From CBDCWA01 sp965223255 (lineage in GTDB: Bacteria > Pseudomonadota > Alphaproteobacteria > Rhizobiales > Hyphomicrobiaceae), in contig CBDCWA010000003.1 of assembly GCA_965223255.1 (NCBI GenBank), positions 682,001 through 746,000 on the forward strand: a stretch of 64,000 nucleotides of DNA, in the 5' to 3' direction. How positions within the stretch are numbered: position 1 is the stretch's first letter; each line of letters begins with the position of its first letter. The translations under genes were made by a program, and so were the position numbers. The notes beneath the pieces were generated by a model. That model was not told the DNA's origin. It was given only the letters and a program-made list of their open reading frames with translations, and ran no database searches. Below, piece after piece: positions 9,218-18,236 of the stretch.

Positions 9218-9289
9218 TCAGAAAGACCCGGTTGACTGTCTTTCGAAGTCGTCCGGGCTGATATTGCCAACATAGCTGTGCCGTCTTTG
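9218..9289 (-). pseudogene. C-terminal tail of an IS3-family transposase
   Basis: Read leftward, this stretch encodes RRHSYVGNISPDDFERQ followed by STGSF and a stop. The RRHS-Y-GN-SP-DFE pattern is the conserved end of IS3-family OrfB transposases. Only about 24 codons survive, with stops just before; the rest of the element is gone. The bases after the stop (about 9174-9217) may be the element's right end. It lies 195 bases upstream of tenA and reads in the same direction. Confidence 0.75.
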
Positions 9290-9584
9290 GACGGCCGCTT
9301 AATACCTGAGACGACTTTGGCTGTTTCACTTCATGAACATATTGCCCTATAGCCTGCTAAAGTTGTCCTCCTTTGTCCCGCGCTCGTTGGGTGGTGGAAG
9401 TGTCTGACGTCAGCGCCCGTGGAACATTCTGACAGATGGTTACGGCTGAACAGATTAGGCTGCGGTTACATGTGGTACAGGCCGAACAACTTGTCTGCGT
9501 TATATCGCATAAAGTTCGTTGCGGGTTAAAGCTGATGTATCCCGCCTTCCCGCAGCGCATCGGCAAATTGAAAGAGCCATGATT

Positions 9585-10259
9585 ATGGGTCAACTTGTAT
9601 CTTTCAGAGAGTTCATCCTTACGGGACAGTTGGGTCCGCTTCACACGGCAATGCGCCCAGCTGATGTTGCCGACGCTCTTGGAACCCCGGAATGCTGGAT
9701 ACTAAATGACGGAGTCAATTGGCCCGAATATTGGAAGTATGGAAATCACCTCGAGATATCGTTCGACAGCTTCACCGGAAACATGTGGTTCTTCCAGATT
9801 GAGCGCGCGGCTTCTCTGGAGGGGGATTATTTCCGCCTCAACGATGCGAGAAACTGGAGCGAGACAGCCTATGGCGTCGAGCTGGACGGCTTTCACGGTC
9901 ATAGCAAACCATCCGACTTTCTCAAGATCGCCGCGGCTGCAGGGATAACAAGTCAAGTTCTTCTGTCAATTGAGCAACACAACAGTGACATGTCGATTGT
10001 GATCGGGAGTTCCGTTGCCATCATCTACTCTGCTGCGGATTGTGAAGGTTGGCCGAGCATAGCGCAACGCGCCCATAAAATGGTCAGTGCTCGCGGGCTA
10101 TCGATCAGCGACACAGCCCAACTTCTTATGACCGTGGACGACATGATGCAACTCGATAGCATATATGCGCATCGCATTATGCCGAACATCAATACCAGTA
10201 CCTACATGCCGCTGCGGTTCGATGGCGAACACTATCTTCGGGCAATTGCCGATGGCTGA
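9585..10259 (+). CDS. protein of unknown function, tandem paralogue of the next gene
   Basis: 224 residues, soluble, no signal peptide. Residues 12-60 hold a pattern GPL.TAMRPADVADALGTP..W followed by W.YG.HLEISFD, a small alpha/beta unit I have seen in uncharacterised proteins near toxin and accessory loci; I cannot name the family. The same layout recurs in the following gene (10305-10952), so the two arose by duplication. Start: two ATGs at 9579 and 9585; AAAGAG at 9571-9576 is spaced better for 9585. Role unknown; an immunity or antidote role is possible but unsupported. Confidence 0.62.
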   Translation: MGQLVSFREFILTGQLGPLHTAMRPADVADALGTPECWILNDGVNWPEYWKYGNHLEISFDSFTGNMWFFQIERAASLEGDYFRLNDARNWSETAYGVELDGFHGHSKPSDFLKIAAAAGITSQVLLSIEQHNSDMSIVIGSSVAIIYSAADCEGWPSIAQRAHKMVSARGLSISDTAQLLMTVDDMMQLDSIYAHRIMPNINTSTYMPLRFDGEHYLRAIADG

Positions 10260-10304
10260 AGGAAGTAACCGGAGACTATTGGCAACAACCGTGGTGTTGA
10301 CAAG

Positions 10305-10952
10305 ATGAAAAATGAGACCCTCCTAGATGTATTGCGGTACGGTCGGATCTTCGGCCTGTCCACCGGTTCGAGCGCCGCCAATGTTGGTCGTACCCTCGAC
10401 ACACCTTTAGCCTGGTACACCTCGCCTGCAGGCGCAGTTTTGGGAGATCTCGGAAAGGCTTGGTCGTGCCGTGAGAACCGATCACCTCCTACGTCGCCAC
10501 TATGGCCCGTGGTTTGGAGTTACAAGTGCTTGACGTTTCTTTTCTCGGACGACGTGTCTGCAGCAACGCTTGAGTTGGCCATCAACCTTCCTCCTAATAG
10601 AGATCAATGCTTTCTATTCATTGCAGACGACCGGGTTATTCAAGTTGACGGGCTCTGCAGCAGTACGACTATTGCCGACGTTGTGAAGCTACTCTTGCGT
10701 CATCAAATTGACGCCGAAATTGTCGTTGAAAGCGAAACGGACGGCGATCAAGCGTGTTGGATTGAAGTCGAGGGCGGTGCTGCCTTATGGACTCCATTGT
10801 TAATCGCTCAAGAGCAGATCAAGGACCTTTCTAGCTTACGGGCAGCAGCCGAGCATTCCTACTTCGATTGCATTCGTATAGGCAAGCACGTCCCTTCTCG
10901 AGATCGGACCATTTCGCTTAGCGCATCGATTGCATCGCTCTCGTGCAAATAG
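10305..10952 (+). CDS. protein of unknown function, tandem paralogue of the previous gene
   Basis: 215 residues, soluble. It aligns by eye with the protein at 9585-10259: GLSTGSSAANVGRTLDTPLAW matches PLHTAMRPADVADALGTPECW position for position in pattern, W.YK.LTFLFSDD matches W.YGNHLEISFD, and VDG(x8)DVVKLLL...IDAEIVVES matches LDG(x8)DFLKIAA...ITSQVLLSI. It has a longer insert after the first block. The gap between the two genes is 45 bases, so co-transcription is likely. No known domain is recognised and no function is claimed. Confidence 0.58.
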   Translation: MKNETLLDVLRYGRIFGLSTGSSAANVGRTLDTPLAWYTSPAGAVLGDLGKAWSCRENRSPPTSPLWPVVWSYKCLTFLFSDDVSAATLELAINLPPNRDQCFLFIADDRVIQVDGLCSSTTIADVVKLLLRHQIDAEIVVESETDGDQACWIEVEGGAALWTPLLIAQEQIKDLSSLRAAAEHSYFDCIRIGKHVPSRDRTISLSASIASLSCK

Positions 10953-11599
10953 GTGCGGAAGCGGCGTTACGGGGTCCGACCGCGATTTCCGAAGTGTAGT
11001 CGTTTGCTCGAAATTGGCCCGACGCGGACCTCAGCCCAGCGCTGGACGATTACCGCTAAGGGGTTTGAAGCGGAAAGTTTCGCGGAAATGCGGACATAGG
11101 TCCGCTGATTGGGACATAGCTGTCGTCGATTTGTCAGACCACGACCGGCAGAGTTTGACCCATTGCAGTCCTGAGCAAGTGCAATATCACCTCATACATC
11201 GGCGCACTGAGCGCTAACTGCATTCTTAAGTACCGCTATTGAGTGAGTTAGCCATGGCCGCACTGTTATTACGCGATTAGTTGTTCATCTCCCGTCCTGT
11301 GGAGTGGTAGATCAATTTTGCGCATATGGCGTTTTACCGCTCAGAAGCGATGGACTGCAACAGCAGACTTGACAAGCAGTTTGGACCCGCTCCGATCAAA
11401 TAGTCGACCGGGGCGATGGCGGCTGCGGAGCAGCCACCGACTTAAATTCGCAATTAGGACTGGTTGGGTTGGCAAAACCGTTTTACGATTAGTCAATAAG
11501 CTCCTAATGCATATTATAGATTAGCAGGTCGCGATGCGGCCTGTTCCCGCACACGGAAAATGCCCAAACGCTAGGCTTAATTTTTGTTGAGGGTTGGAC
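10953..11599. other. long intergenic stretch with a dispersed repeat copy
   Basis: 647 bases before the ABC ATPase gene. No credible gene is seen. At 11034-11045 GCCCAGCGCTGG begins a stretch resembling copies near 24916 and 25952. The 3' end carries the promoter of the ABC gene; AT-rich sequence around 11480-11520 is a possible location. Confidence 0.5.
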
Positions 11600-12700
11600 T
11601 TGATAAGAATAGAGAATCTGCACGTTCACTACCAGAGTTTGGATGGGCCGGTGCATGCCGTCCGGGGCATAAACATCGAAGTTTCCGAGGGACAATTTTA
11701 TACGATGCTCGGCCCGTCTGGTTGCGGCAAAACCACCACCCTGAGATCTATTGCCGGGCTGGAGCAACCATCAGCCGGCACAATCGCTATAGGCAATGTC
11801 GTGGTTTTTGATGCAGAGAAGAATGTAATGGCCCCTGCCTACAAGCGTGACATTGCGATGGTCTTTCAATCCTATGCAATTTGGCCCCACATGGATGTCT
11901 TTGCCAATGTTGCGTTTCCTTTGCAGGAGATGAAAGAGAAATTATCTAGAACCGAACTTCGCTCACGTGTAATGAAAGCACTGGAGCTCGTGCAGCTATC
12001 AGGCTTTGAGAACCGTCCTGCACCATTTCTTTCCGGCGGCCAGCAGCAGAGGCTAGCGCTTGCGCGCGCACTTGTTCGAGAGTCACCAGTTTTGTTGCTC
12101 GACGAGCCGCTATCCAATCTTGACGCAAAATTGCGAGAGGAAACCAGGACGGAGCTGAGAGATCTGGTCAAGCGATTGGGCATTACCACTGTCTACGTGA
12201 CGCACGATCAGCTCGAGGCGTTAACGATGTCGGACAGGATTGCGGTGATGGATAAAGGAATGATCGTACAAGAAGGCTCGCCGCTGGATATTTATAGAAT
12301 CCCTAAAGTTCGGTTTGTCGCCGATTTCATCGGACTGACAAACTTCATTGAAGGAAAGGTCTCCAGGCTGCCAGCCAATGGTGGCAATCACGGCAGCGTC
12401 GAGACGTCCAGCGGACCAATACAATGTGCCTTACCTGATGGTTCTGAGCTCGGAAGCGATGTCGTCGTCCTTGTTCGACCCGAGGATATCAGCATTGTTC
12501 CCAGGGACCATACGGGCAATGAAAACATCTTTGAGGGCAAGGTAAGCGCAGCGATTTTCATGGGAGAATCGAAGGAAATCCATGTAACACTCAAGGATGT
12601 TTCGTTGCGCGTTCGCGTTCACCCTTCGACGGAAGTCGATGCAGGGCAATCCGTTAGAGTGAAGCTGCCGTTGGATAGTTGCCGTGCACTCAGCGGTTAA
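11600..12700 (+). CDS. ABC transporter ATP-binding protein, ferric iron / polyamine importer type
   Basis: 366 residues. The ATPase domain shows Walker A GPSGCGKT, Q-loop VFQSYAIWPH, signature LSGGQQQR, Walker B VLLLDEPLSNLD and the switch His of THD. The C-terminal third (from about residue 245, VRFVADFIGLTNFIEG) is the TOBE domain typical of PotA/FbpC/AfuC proteins. Two TTG start codons are possible, 11594 and 11600; GAGGG seven bases before 11600 favours the latter, and there is no ATG. It should pair with the fused permease (14228-15991) and binding protein (16090-17262), although a leftward aldolase gene lies between. Substrate unknown. Confidence 0.92.
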   Translation: MIRIENLHVHYQSLDGPVHAVRGINIEVSEGQFYTMLGPSGCGKTTTLRSIAGLEQPSAGTIAIGNVVVFDAEKNVMAPAYKRDIAMVFQSYAIWPHMDVFANVAFPLQEMKEKLSRTELRSRVMKALELVQLSGFENRPAPFLSGGQQQRLALARALVRESPVLLLDEPLSNLDAKLREETRTELRDLVKRLGITTVYVTHDQLEALTMSDRIAVMDKGMIVQEGSPLDIYRIPKVRFVADFIGLTNFIEGKVSRLPANGGNHGSVETSSGPIQCALPDGSELGSDVVVLVRPEDISIVPRDHTGNENIFEGKVSAAIFMGESKEIHVTLKDVSLRVRVHPSTEVDAGQSVRVKLPLDSCRALSG

Positions 12701-12739
12701 ACGCGTGATTTTACGCTCGGTGAGACTGATGGATTGGTT

Positions 12740-13897
12740 TTAGTAACTGAGCCCCCTGGCCGTTATCGGCCATACACACTCCACCATACCCTCTCGGATA
12801 CCAACAAACCAATCGTGAACGTTACATGTCGGATCGCAGTGGCCTGGGACGAGTTTGAGTTTTTCATTGATCTTAAGGGTGCCGTTCGGGTCTTCGATGA
12901 TACCGTGTTCGTCTGAGCATTTGATGTATTCGATGTCATCACGTCCGAAAACAACCGGCAGACCAGAATCCACGCTTTGCGCTTTCAAACCGGCATCGCA
13001 TACGGCCCGATCTGGCTTCACGTGACTCATGACAGACGTCAAGATGAACAGGGCGTTTTTAAACGTCGACACCGGTTTGCCACGCTCATCGTGGATCCGT
13101 CCGTAGTCTGCATCCATGAAGGCATATGATCCGCACTGCAGCTCATTGAATACGCCTGAACCACCCTCGAACATATATGAACCTGTGCCGCCGCCGCCGA
13201 CGATGGTTGATCTTATGCCTTCTGCTTCAAGCAACGCCAATGTGGTTCGAACTTGCTCAATGACATTATCTATGTGTTCTTTTCGTTGACTGAAGTCTCG
13301 AACATGCTGGGCTGAACCCTGATAGGCCTGAATGCCGGCGAACGTTAAATTATTGGCTTCAAGAATCGCTTTTGCGAGATCCACAACTGGCTCTCCGTTA
13401 GCGACACCACATCGTCCCGCACCGCAATCAATCTCAACCAAACATTCAATATTGGTGCCGTTGCGCATAGCCGCTACAGATAGCTCGGCGACATTGTCAC
13501 AGTCGTCAATGCAAACTATCGTACGAGCACCCAACACCGGCAATTGGACAAGTCGTTCGATTTTTAGTGGATCGCGCACCTGATTGGTAATGAGGATATC
13601 TTCTATCCCTGCTCTCGCAAAACTTTCAGCCTCCGATACTTTTTGGCAGCAGATTCCGCAGGCCTTGCCATGCTCAATTTGATAGCGGGCGATATCGGCT
13701 GATTTGTGCATTTTGGCATGAACACGATGGCGAACCCCGGTTTGTTCGCAAAAGCCGCGCATTGCGAGGACATTCGCTTCGAAAGCATCGAGGTCGATCA
13801 CCAGGCAAGGGGTTTGAATGTCGGCCTCACGCATTCCGACGGAGGCCGGAATATTGTAGCCGACTACTAGGATCTCCTGTCCTGAGATGTCGTTCAC
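12740..13897 (-). CDS. PLP-dependent 3-hydroxy-D-aspartate aldolase / D-threonine aldolase-like enzyme (BhcC-like)
   Basis: 385 residues of the D-threonine aldolase / D-serine dehydratase-like fold type III family. Seen: TPCLVIDLDAFE.N at the start of the barrel, the PLP lysine in HAKMHKS, the ACGICCQKVSEAE segment that I associate with beta-hydroxyaspartate aldolases, GGGGTGS for the PLP phosphate, and HCDPTCN metal ligands near the C-terminus. Family enzymes cleave 3-hydroxyaspartate to glycine and glyoxylate or, in the beta-hydroxyaspartate cycle, condense them. GGAGG eight bases before a GTG at 13897 decides the start over the TTG at 13930. It reads opposite to the ABC genes around it. 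A BhcA-like aminotransferase lies 9.4 kb away. Confidence 0.82.
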   Translation of the reverse strand: MNDISGQEILVVGYNIPASVGMREADIQTPCLVIDLDAFEANVLAMRGFCEQTGVRHRVHAKMHKSADIARYQIEHGKACGICCQKVSEAESFARAGIEDILITNQVRDPLKIERLVQLPVLGARTIVCIDDCDNVAELSVAAMRNGTNIECLVEIDCGAGRCGVANGEPVVDLAKAILEANNLTFAGIQAYQGSAQHVRDFSQRKEHIDNVIEQVRTTLALLEAEGIRSTIVGGGGTGSYMFEGGSGVFNELQCGSYAFMDADYGRIHDERGKPVSTFKNALFILTSVMSHVKPDRAVCDAGLKAQSVDSGLPVVFGRDDIEYIKCSDEHGIIEDPNGTLKINEKLKLVPGHCDPTCNVHDWFVGIREGMVECVWPITARGLSY

Positions 13898-14227
13898 AAC
13901 CAATGCCTCCAAAATAACGCGCCTATTCAACGTGGTCAGGCCGTAAACGGATCACCACCATCACGATTATCGCTGGCCACAGCCAGTTGACAATGATCAT
14001 TCCTATAGCACACTGTGACTTTACAGTAATGTCGCCGAAATCGAGGCGCGGAGGTGACCGACAGTCAGGCGCGCGCAAAACTTATTTGTCAACAAGACAA
14101 TGAGAAGGCTCGTCGTTCGCACAACGGTTTTGGCTACCCGAAATAGGGAGACGACGGTGCGTTATGTGTTCGAGGAGGGGGCTAGCCCCTTATTGGGCTC
14201 CAACCAAACAATTCCGCGGATGCAGTA
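13898..14227. other. divergent promoter region between aldolase and permease genes
   Basis: 330 bases separating leftward aldolase and rightward permease. It contains the perfect 12-base palindrome GGGGCTAGCCCC at 14177-14188, 40 bases before the permease start, without a T-run; it may be an operator or a hairpin in the leader. No gene is seen. Confidence 0.45.
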
Positions 14228-15991
14228 ATGGTTGCGGTCGCACCAATCCATTCGGCGCGCCAATACGGTTGGGCCCTCATCCACCGCTTGAACCTATTTC
14301 AATGGTCCGTGTTTCTGGTCGTCGCCTTTGCAGTTTTGACGCCGCTTGCCTTCCTGATATTAGGCAGTTTTTCAGCGAATGAATTGCCAACGGATCTAAG
14401 CCTCAGAGCGCTGACACTGGACCACTACAAAAAGGTCTGGCTCGACCCGGAAACCTACACTGTTTTTTATAATACCTTTGCCTATGTGGTTGGCGCGACG
14501 GCTTTCGGCATTTCGTTGGCAGCGGTACTTGCGTGGCTGGTGGAGCGGACGAATATTCCAGGCAAAATCTGGATCTACGCAGGCGTGCCAATGACACTCG
14601 CGATGCCAGGTATGCTACAGGCAATGGCTTACGTTTTATTGTTAAGCCCGCGAATCGGCTTTCTCAATAAGGCATTAGAGTATATCGGTCTCGACCCTAT
14701 AAACATCTATTCTCTAGGAGGCATGATTTTTGTAGAGGGGCTGCGTCTGGTGCCGACGGCCTTCCTAATGTTGGTGCCACTACTACGCTCTATGGACCCG
14801 AGCCTGGAGGAAGCAGCGGCGATGTCGGGTGCCAATCCACGATCGACAATGCGGAAGGTCACCCTTCAACTAATGCTTCCAGGTCTCCTTGCCATTACCA
14901 TCTACCAATTCATGACCGCACTTGAGGTGTTTGAGGTTCCCGGCATACTCGGATTGCCAGCATCGATATATGTTTTTTCGACAAAGATCTACTCCGTGTT
15001 GCAGTCTCCATCCAGTGTGCCAGCTTATGGAGATGCCAACGCGCTTGCAATTATCTACGTTGTGATTGCGATTGTAGCGACGTGGCTCTACGCGCGTGTC
15101 ATTGGCCGTTCGGAGCGTTTTACGATCATAACAGGCAAAGGATATAGGCCGCGTGAGATTGATCTCGGGCGTTGGCGATGGCCGGCAGTTGCCCTCGTAT
15201 TCTTGTTCATGCTGTTCTCGATTATTCTTCCGTTTCTTGTACTCCTCTACGTGTCCCTTTTGCCCTTTATTCAGGCGCCATCAATGGCGGCTTTTCAAAA
15301 CATGACGTTCGAGCGATATGTCGATCTATGGACCACACCGAATTTTGGTCGCGTACTGGCCAACACGGTCTACTTGATCGTACTGACCTCGACACTGACT
15401 GTAATCGTCTCATTCATTATTTCCTTGGTCATCGTTCGTTCGAAATTTCGATGCAGAGGTCTTCTGGACCAATTGGCGTTCATGCCGCACGCAATTCCCG
15501 GGATCGTGATGGGATTGGCGTTTCTCTGGCTGTTCTTGCAGGCTGGAAAGATTGGCATTGATATTCACGGCGGCGTCCTTGCCATGTCGCTGGCCTTCAC
15601 CGTCGGGTTTATTGCCTACGGCACGCGATCGATGAATGCCGCAATCCTTCAGATTCACAAAGATCTTGAAGAAGCCGCCTACGTGTCGGGAGCAGCTCGC
15701 CTGCGAACTATGCTCCGGGTGTTCTTGCCGCTACTTCTTCCCACGTTCATCGGCGTGTGGATTTGGTCGATGCTGCTGGCGGTCCGCCAGGCCGGAAAAC
15801 CACTTATGCTTTATGAAGGCTCTGAAAACCAGGTTCTTGCAATACTAATATGGAATATGTGGGACGAAGGAGAAATTGAGGCCGTTGGCGCCATCGGAAC
15901 CCTGCTCATTATCGGCCTACTGATCATCACATTGCTGTTTCGATATCTCGGCTTCGGTAGGGGCGCGGCAATTCAGGAAACAGGCCGCTAA
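14228..15991 (+). CDS. fused two-domain ABC transporter permease, ferric iron type (FbpB/AfuB-like)
   Basis: 587 residues with about twelve membrane helices: two binding-protein-dependent permease domains in one chain. Each half carries an EAA loop: LEEAAAMSGANPRSTMRK (about 195-213) and LEEAAYVSGAARLRTMLRV (about 478-496). This duplicated form is typical of Fe(III)/putrescine-2-aminoethylphosphonate type importers. It is the membrane partner of the ATPase at 11600-12700 and the binding protein at 16090-17262. The ATG at 14228 has only GGATG upstream, a weak site. No regulator is adjacent. Confidence 0.93.
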   Translation: MVAVAPIHSARQYGWALIHRLNLFQWSVFLVVAFAVLTPLAFLILGSFSANELPTDLSLRALTLDHYKKVWLDPETYTVFYNTFAYVVGATAFGISLAAVLAWLVERTNIPGKIWIYAGVPMTLAMPGMLQAMAYVLLLSPRIGFLNKALEYIGLDPINIYSLGGMIFVEGLRLVPTAFLMLVPLLRSMDPSLEEAAAMSGANPRSTMRKVTLQLMLPGLLAITIYQFMTALEVFEVPGILGLPASIYVFSTKIYSVLQSPSSVPAYGDANALAIIYVVIAIVATWLYARVIGRSERFTIITGKGYRPREIDLGRWRWPAVALVFLFMLFSIILPFLVLLYVSLLPFIQAPSMAAFQNMTFERYVDLWTTPNFGRVLANTVYLIVLTSTLTVIVSFIISLVIVRSKFRCRGLLDQLAFMPHAIPGIVMGLAFLWLFLQAGKIGIDIHGGVLAMSLAFTVGFIAYGTRSMNAAILQIHKDLEEAAYVSGAARLRTMLRVFLPLLLPTFIGVWIWSMLLAVRQAGKPLMLYEGSENQVLAILIWNMWDEGEIEAVGAIGTLLIIGLLIITLLFRYLGFGRGAAIQETGR

Positions 15992-16015
15992 CACCAAGCT
16001 TGACTTACGCCATAG

Positions 16016-16078
16016 GAGCAGACGATAGGAACGCTGCCAAGCACTTTCAAGTGCCAATCAACCTCCACTCGTCTGCTC
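16016..16078. repeat. nested inverted repeats in a convergent gap
   Basis: An outer perfect 10-base inverted repeat, GAGCAGACGA (16016-16025) and TCGTCTGCTC (16069-16078), encloses an inner hairpin GCACTT-TC-AAGTGC (16041-16054). It lies between the ends of the rightward permease gene and the leftward binding-protein gene, so it may stop transcription from both sides, although neither side has a clean T-run. Confidence 0.6.
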
Positions 16079-16089
16079 GCCGGACAGTT

Positions 16090-17262
16090 TTATTTCTTCT
16101 TCTTACGCCTCTTCTTGCGGCCCTTGCCGACAGGCGAAGTCCATTTCGTCTTCCACAACTTCAGCATATCAATGTGCGTTTTATTGCCTAATTTTTCGTC
16201 GTTGCGGATGATCTGCTTCTTGCCGACAATTGTCTTGGAGAACGGTACGAACCTCGGCAACTGCAGAGCCTTATGAATCGGTACCGAGCTTGTCGCTGCA
16301 TATTGCGCGATCTGCCCTTCACGGCTGAGCAACCAGTTTATGAATAGTCTTGCACCATTCTTGTTTTTTCCTTTTTCGAGCATCACGATCTGAGACAAGG
16401 TGATCGGTACCGGGGTTGGACAGTGGTAGCCGATCGGCGCACCCTTGTCAGCATACCTCTTAACCCGCCATTCAGGCGCCGGAATGTTGGCATAAAACTC
16501 GCCGGCAACCGTGAGTGCTGTATTTGCAGACATCCCTTCTTTGCGCTGTTGCGGGCGCACATTATCGAACAGCTGATTTGTGAACTTTTGCCCCCATTGG
16601 TCACCTTTAGTGCTCCATAGGGCAAGCAGCCATGCATTAGGATGATTGGACAGAGCAAGATTACCGTCCCGCCAAATTGGATTTTTTAAGAGATCATCCC
16701 ATGTCGCTGGCAAATCGGATGTCTTCACCTTGCTGGTATTATAACCGATGCAGCGATACGATAACTTGAAGCTCAACCATGTCCCGTCGGCACCAACATG
16801 CTTGCTATCCTGAGTGTTGAAAACCGGTAGGCTGCGAAGATCTGCGAAGGCATTCAGTTTCTTAAACTGCAAATACGCATCGGCGATGCTGGTTAGCACA
16901 TCGGCGATGACACGGCCCTCGCGTAACGCGATCACGACTTTCATTCCACGCGCTGACGTCGAAGCCCGGTGGTAATTCAATTTGACAGACGGGTAGCGTT
17001 CCTTGAACGCCGGTGTCATTTTTGCAAATTGGCGGTTTCGCCATGTACCAAGAATTATAACCTCCTTCTCCTTGGCAGCGCCGTCGAGCCACGCCTTCGG
17101 CGTTTTAAGTTCCTTGTCTAACCCCTTGAGAATTGAGGCATCAAGCTTGAGTTTGGCTAGAACTTTCTTCGTTGCTTTTGGCAGGTCCGCTGCCACAGTG
17201 CCTTCTACAATTATCAGCGTTGACGCTAACGCCACTACATATACTTGAAGCCGCTTGATCAT
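16090..17262 (-). CDS. ABC transporter substrate-binding protein, ferric iron type, with Lys-rich C-terminus
   Basis: 390 residues. The N-terminus is a signal peptide (MIKRLQVYVVALASTLII, cut near VAA), followed by a periplasmic binding protein of the extracellular solute-binding class used by Fe(III)-type importers: VIILGTWRNRQFAKMTPAFKE at the first strand, DVLTSIADAYLQF, and ATWDDLLKNPIWRDG. Start at the ATG at 17262 with AAGGAAG upstream. It faces the permease gene tail to tail. The last residues, KGRKKRRKKKK, are an unusual strongly basic tail for an exported protein. Substrate unknown; the iron assignment is by family only. Confidence 0.88.
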   Translation of the reverse strand: MIKRLQVYVVALASTLIIVEGTVAADLPKATKKVLAKLKLDASILKGLDKELKTPKAWLDGAAKEKEVIILGTWRNRQFAKMTPAFKERYPSVKLNYHRASTSARGMKVVIALREGRVIADVLTSIADAYLQFKKLNAFADLRSLPVFNTQDSKHVGADGTWLSFKLSYRCIGYNTSKVKTSDLPATWDDLLKNPIWRDGNLALSNHPNAWLLALWSTKGDQWGQKFTNQLFDNVRPQQRKEGMSANTALTVAGEFYANIPAPEWRVKRYADKGAPIGYHCPTPVPITLSQIVMLEKGKNKNGARLFINWLLSREGQIAQYAATSSVPIHKALQLPRFVPFSKTIVGKKQIIRNDEKLGNKTHIDMLKLWKTKWTSPVGKGRKKRRKKKK

Positions 17263-17359
17263 GGCGAACTTCCTTCTCCCGTATGCTTTGTTGAAGCAGT
17301 TTGATTGACTATCAGCCACCCGCAAATCCACCGATAGGGCGGAGATGCGTTAGGACGCA

Positions 17360-17866
17360 TCACGATGGTTTCGTCTTCAAGACTCGATCGCCGCCATATA
17401 GACCCATGTCTTCACGACGATTATCCTTACCGCGCTCGAGGACTTCTGCCGCTTCTTCACCTGTTGCGTATCTGGCTTCAACTTCGACACGATAGTTATC
17501 CGGATCCAGGAAGAACCAATTAACAATTCCCTGTTCGCGTTTGTGTCCGACCGGACCTTCAACCTCTATCCCAAGTGACTTGATATACTCCACCGTCTCC
17601 TCAGCCTTCTCCGGCGTCACGCGATAGGCCCAGTGGATCGCATGCGGGACTTCAAACTTCTCGATGTCAGGAGGCCATTTAATAATCGATAATCCGAAGT
17701 CTCCTATATAAATTTTCATGAGTGGGTTTTTGGACTTGTCATTGCGCCAGGCAACCCGCGCACCAAGAACCTTGGTATAGAATTCGGTCGTTCGATCGAG
17801 ATCCTCAACGTAGAAGCCACTGTGGCTGATGCCCGTAATATTATTTTGAATTGTGTCGCTGTCCAT
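17360..17866 (-). CDS. VOC family (glyoxalase/extradiol dioxygenase fold) protein
   Basis: 168 residues with the paired beta-alpha-beta-beta-beta modules of the vicinal-oxygen-chelate fold: ISHSGFYVEDLDRTTEFYTKVLGA opens the first, IHWAYRVTPEKAEETVEYIKSLGI the second, and FFLDPDNYRVEVEA gives the usual C-terminal Glu ligand. His residues at 15 and about 78 with that Glu could bind a divalent metal. A Lys/Arg-rich tail follows. GAGAGG precedes the ATG. It sits beside ring-cleavage genes, so a dioxygenase or isomerase role in aromatic breakdown is plausible; the reaction is unknown. Confidence 0.85.
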   Translation of the reverse strand: MDSDTIQNNITGISHSGFYVEDLDRTTEFYTKVLGARVAWRNDKSKNPLMKIYIGDFGLSIIKWPPDIEKFEVPHAIHWAYRVTPEKAEETVEYIKSLGIEVEGPVGHKREQGIVNWFFLDPDNYRVEVEARYATGEEAAEVLERGKDNRREDMGLYGGDRVLKTKPS

Positions 17867-18236
17867 GGCTGTTTCCTCTCCAATTTGGGGGACACGGTGC
17901 GCCTAGTGCATTGCAACACTGGCGCTGGTCACTTACTTCGTGCGGTAAGATGGATTTCTCATGCCAGATGGTATGCTATATATTTTTTGGCTGACCAGCA
18001 AGGAGGCTGGCACTATCAACGCCAACCGTAGGAAATCGATTTCAAGCCAATTTCTCTGCTTTAATTGCTGCCTAGTCCTGCATCTCATTGCGCAAGACCG
18101 ATTAGGCAGCGCAGGTGATCCGGAAGTCGCTTGCCCGCAAGTTGGCGACGGAGCCTGCAAAGCACTGTAAAATCATTTGCTACGTCTAAGATCGACATGC
18201 AATGATTTCTAACGATTGTTACAGGGACGCATTAAG
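17867..18236. other. divergent intergenic region before the LigB-type dioxygenase
   Basis: 370 bases between the leftward VOC gene and the rightward dioxygenase. It holds an 8-base inverted repeat, GCTGCCTA (18067-18074) and TAGGCAGC (18103-18110), a possible regulator site or hairpin. No gene is seen. Confidence 0.45.
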
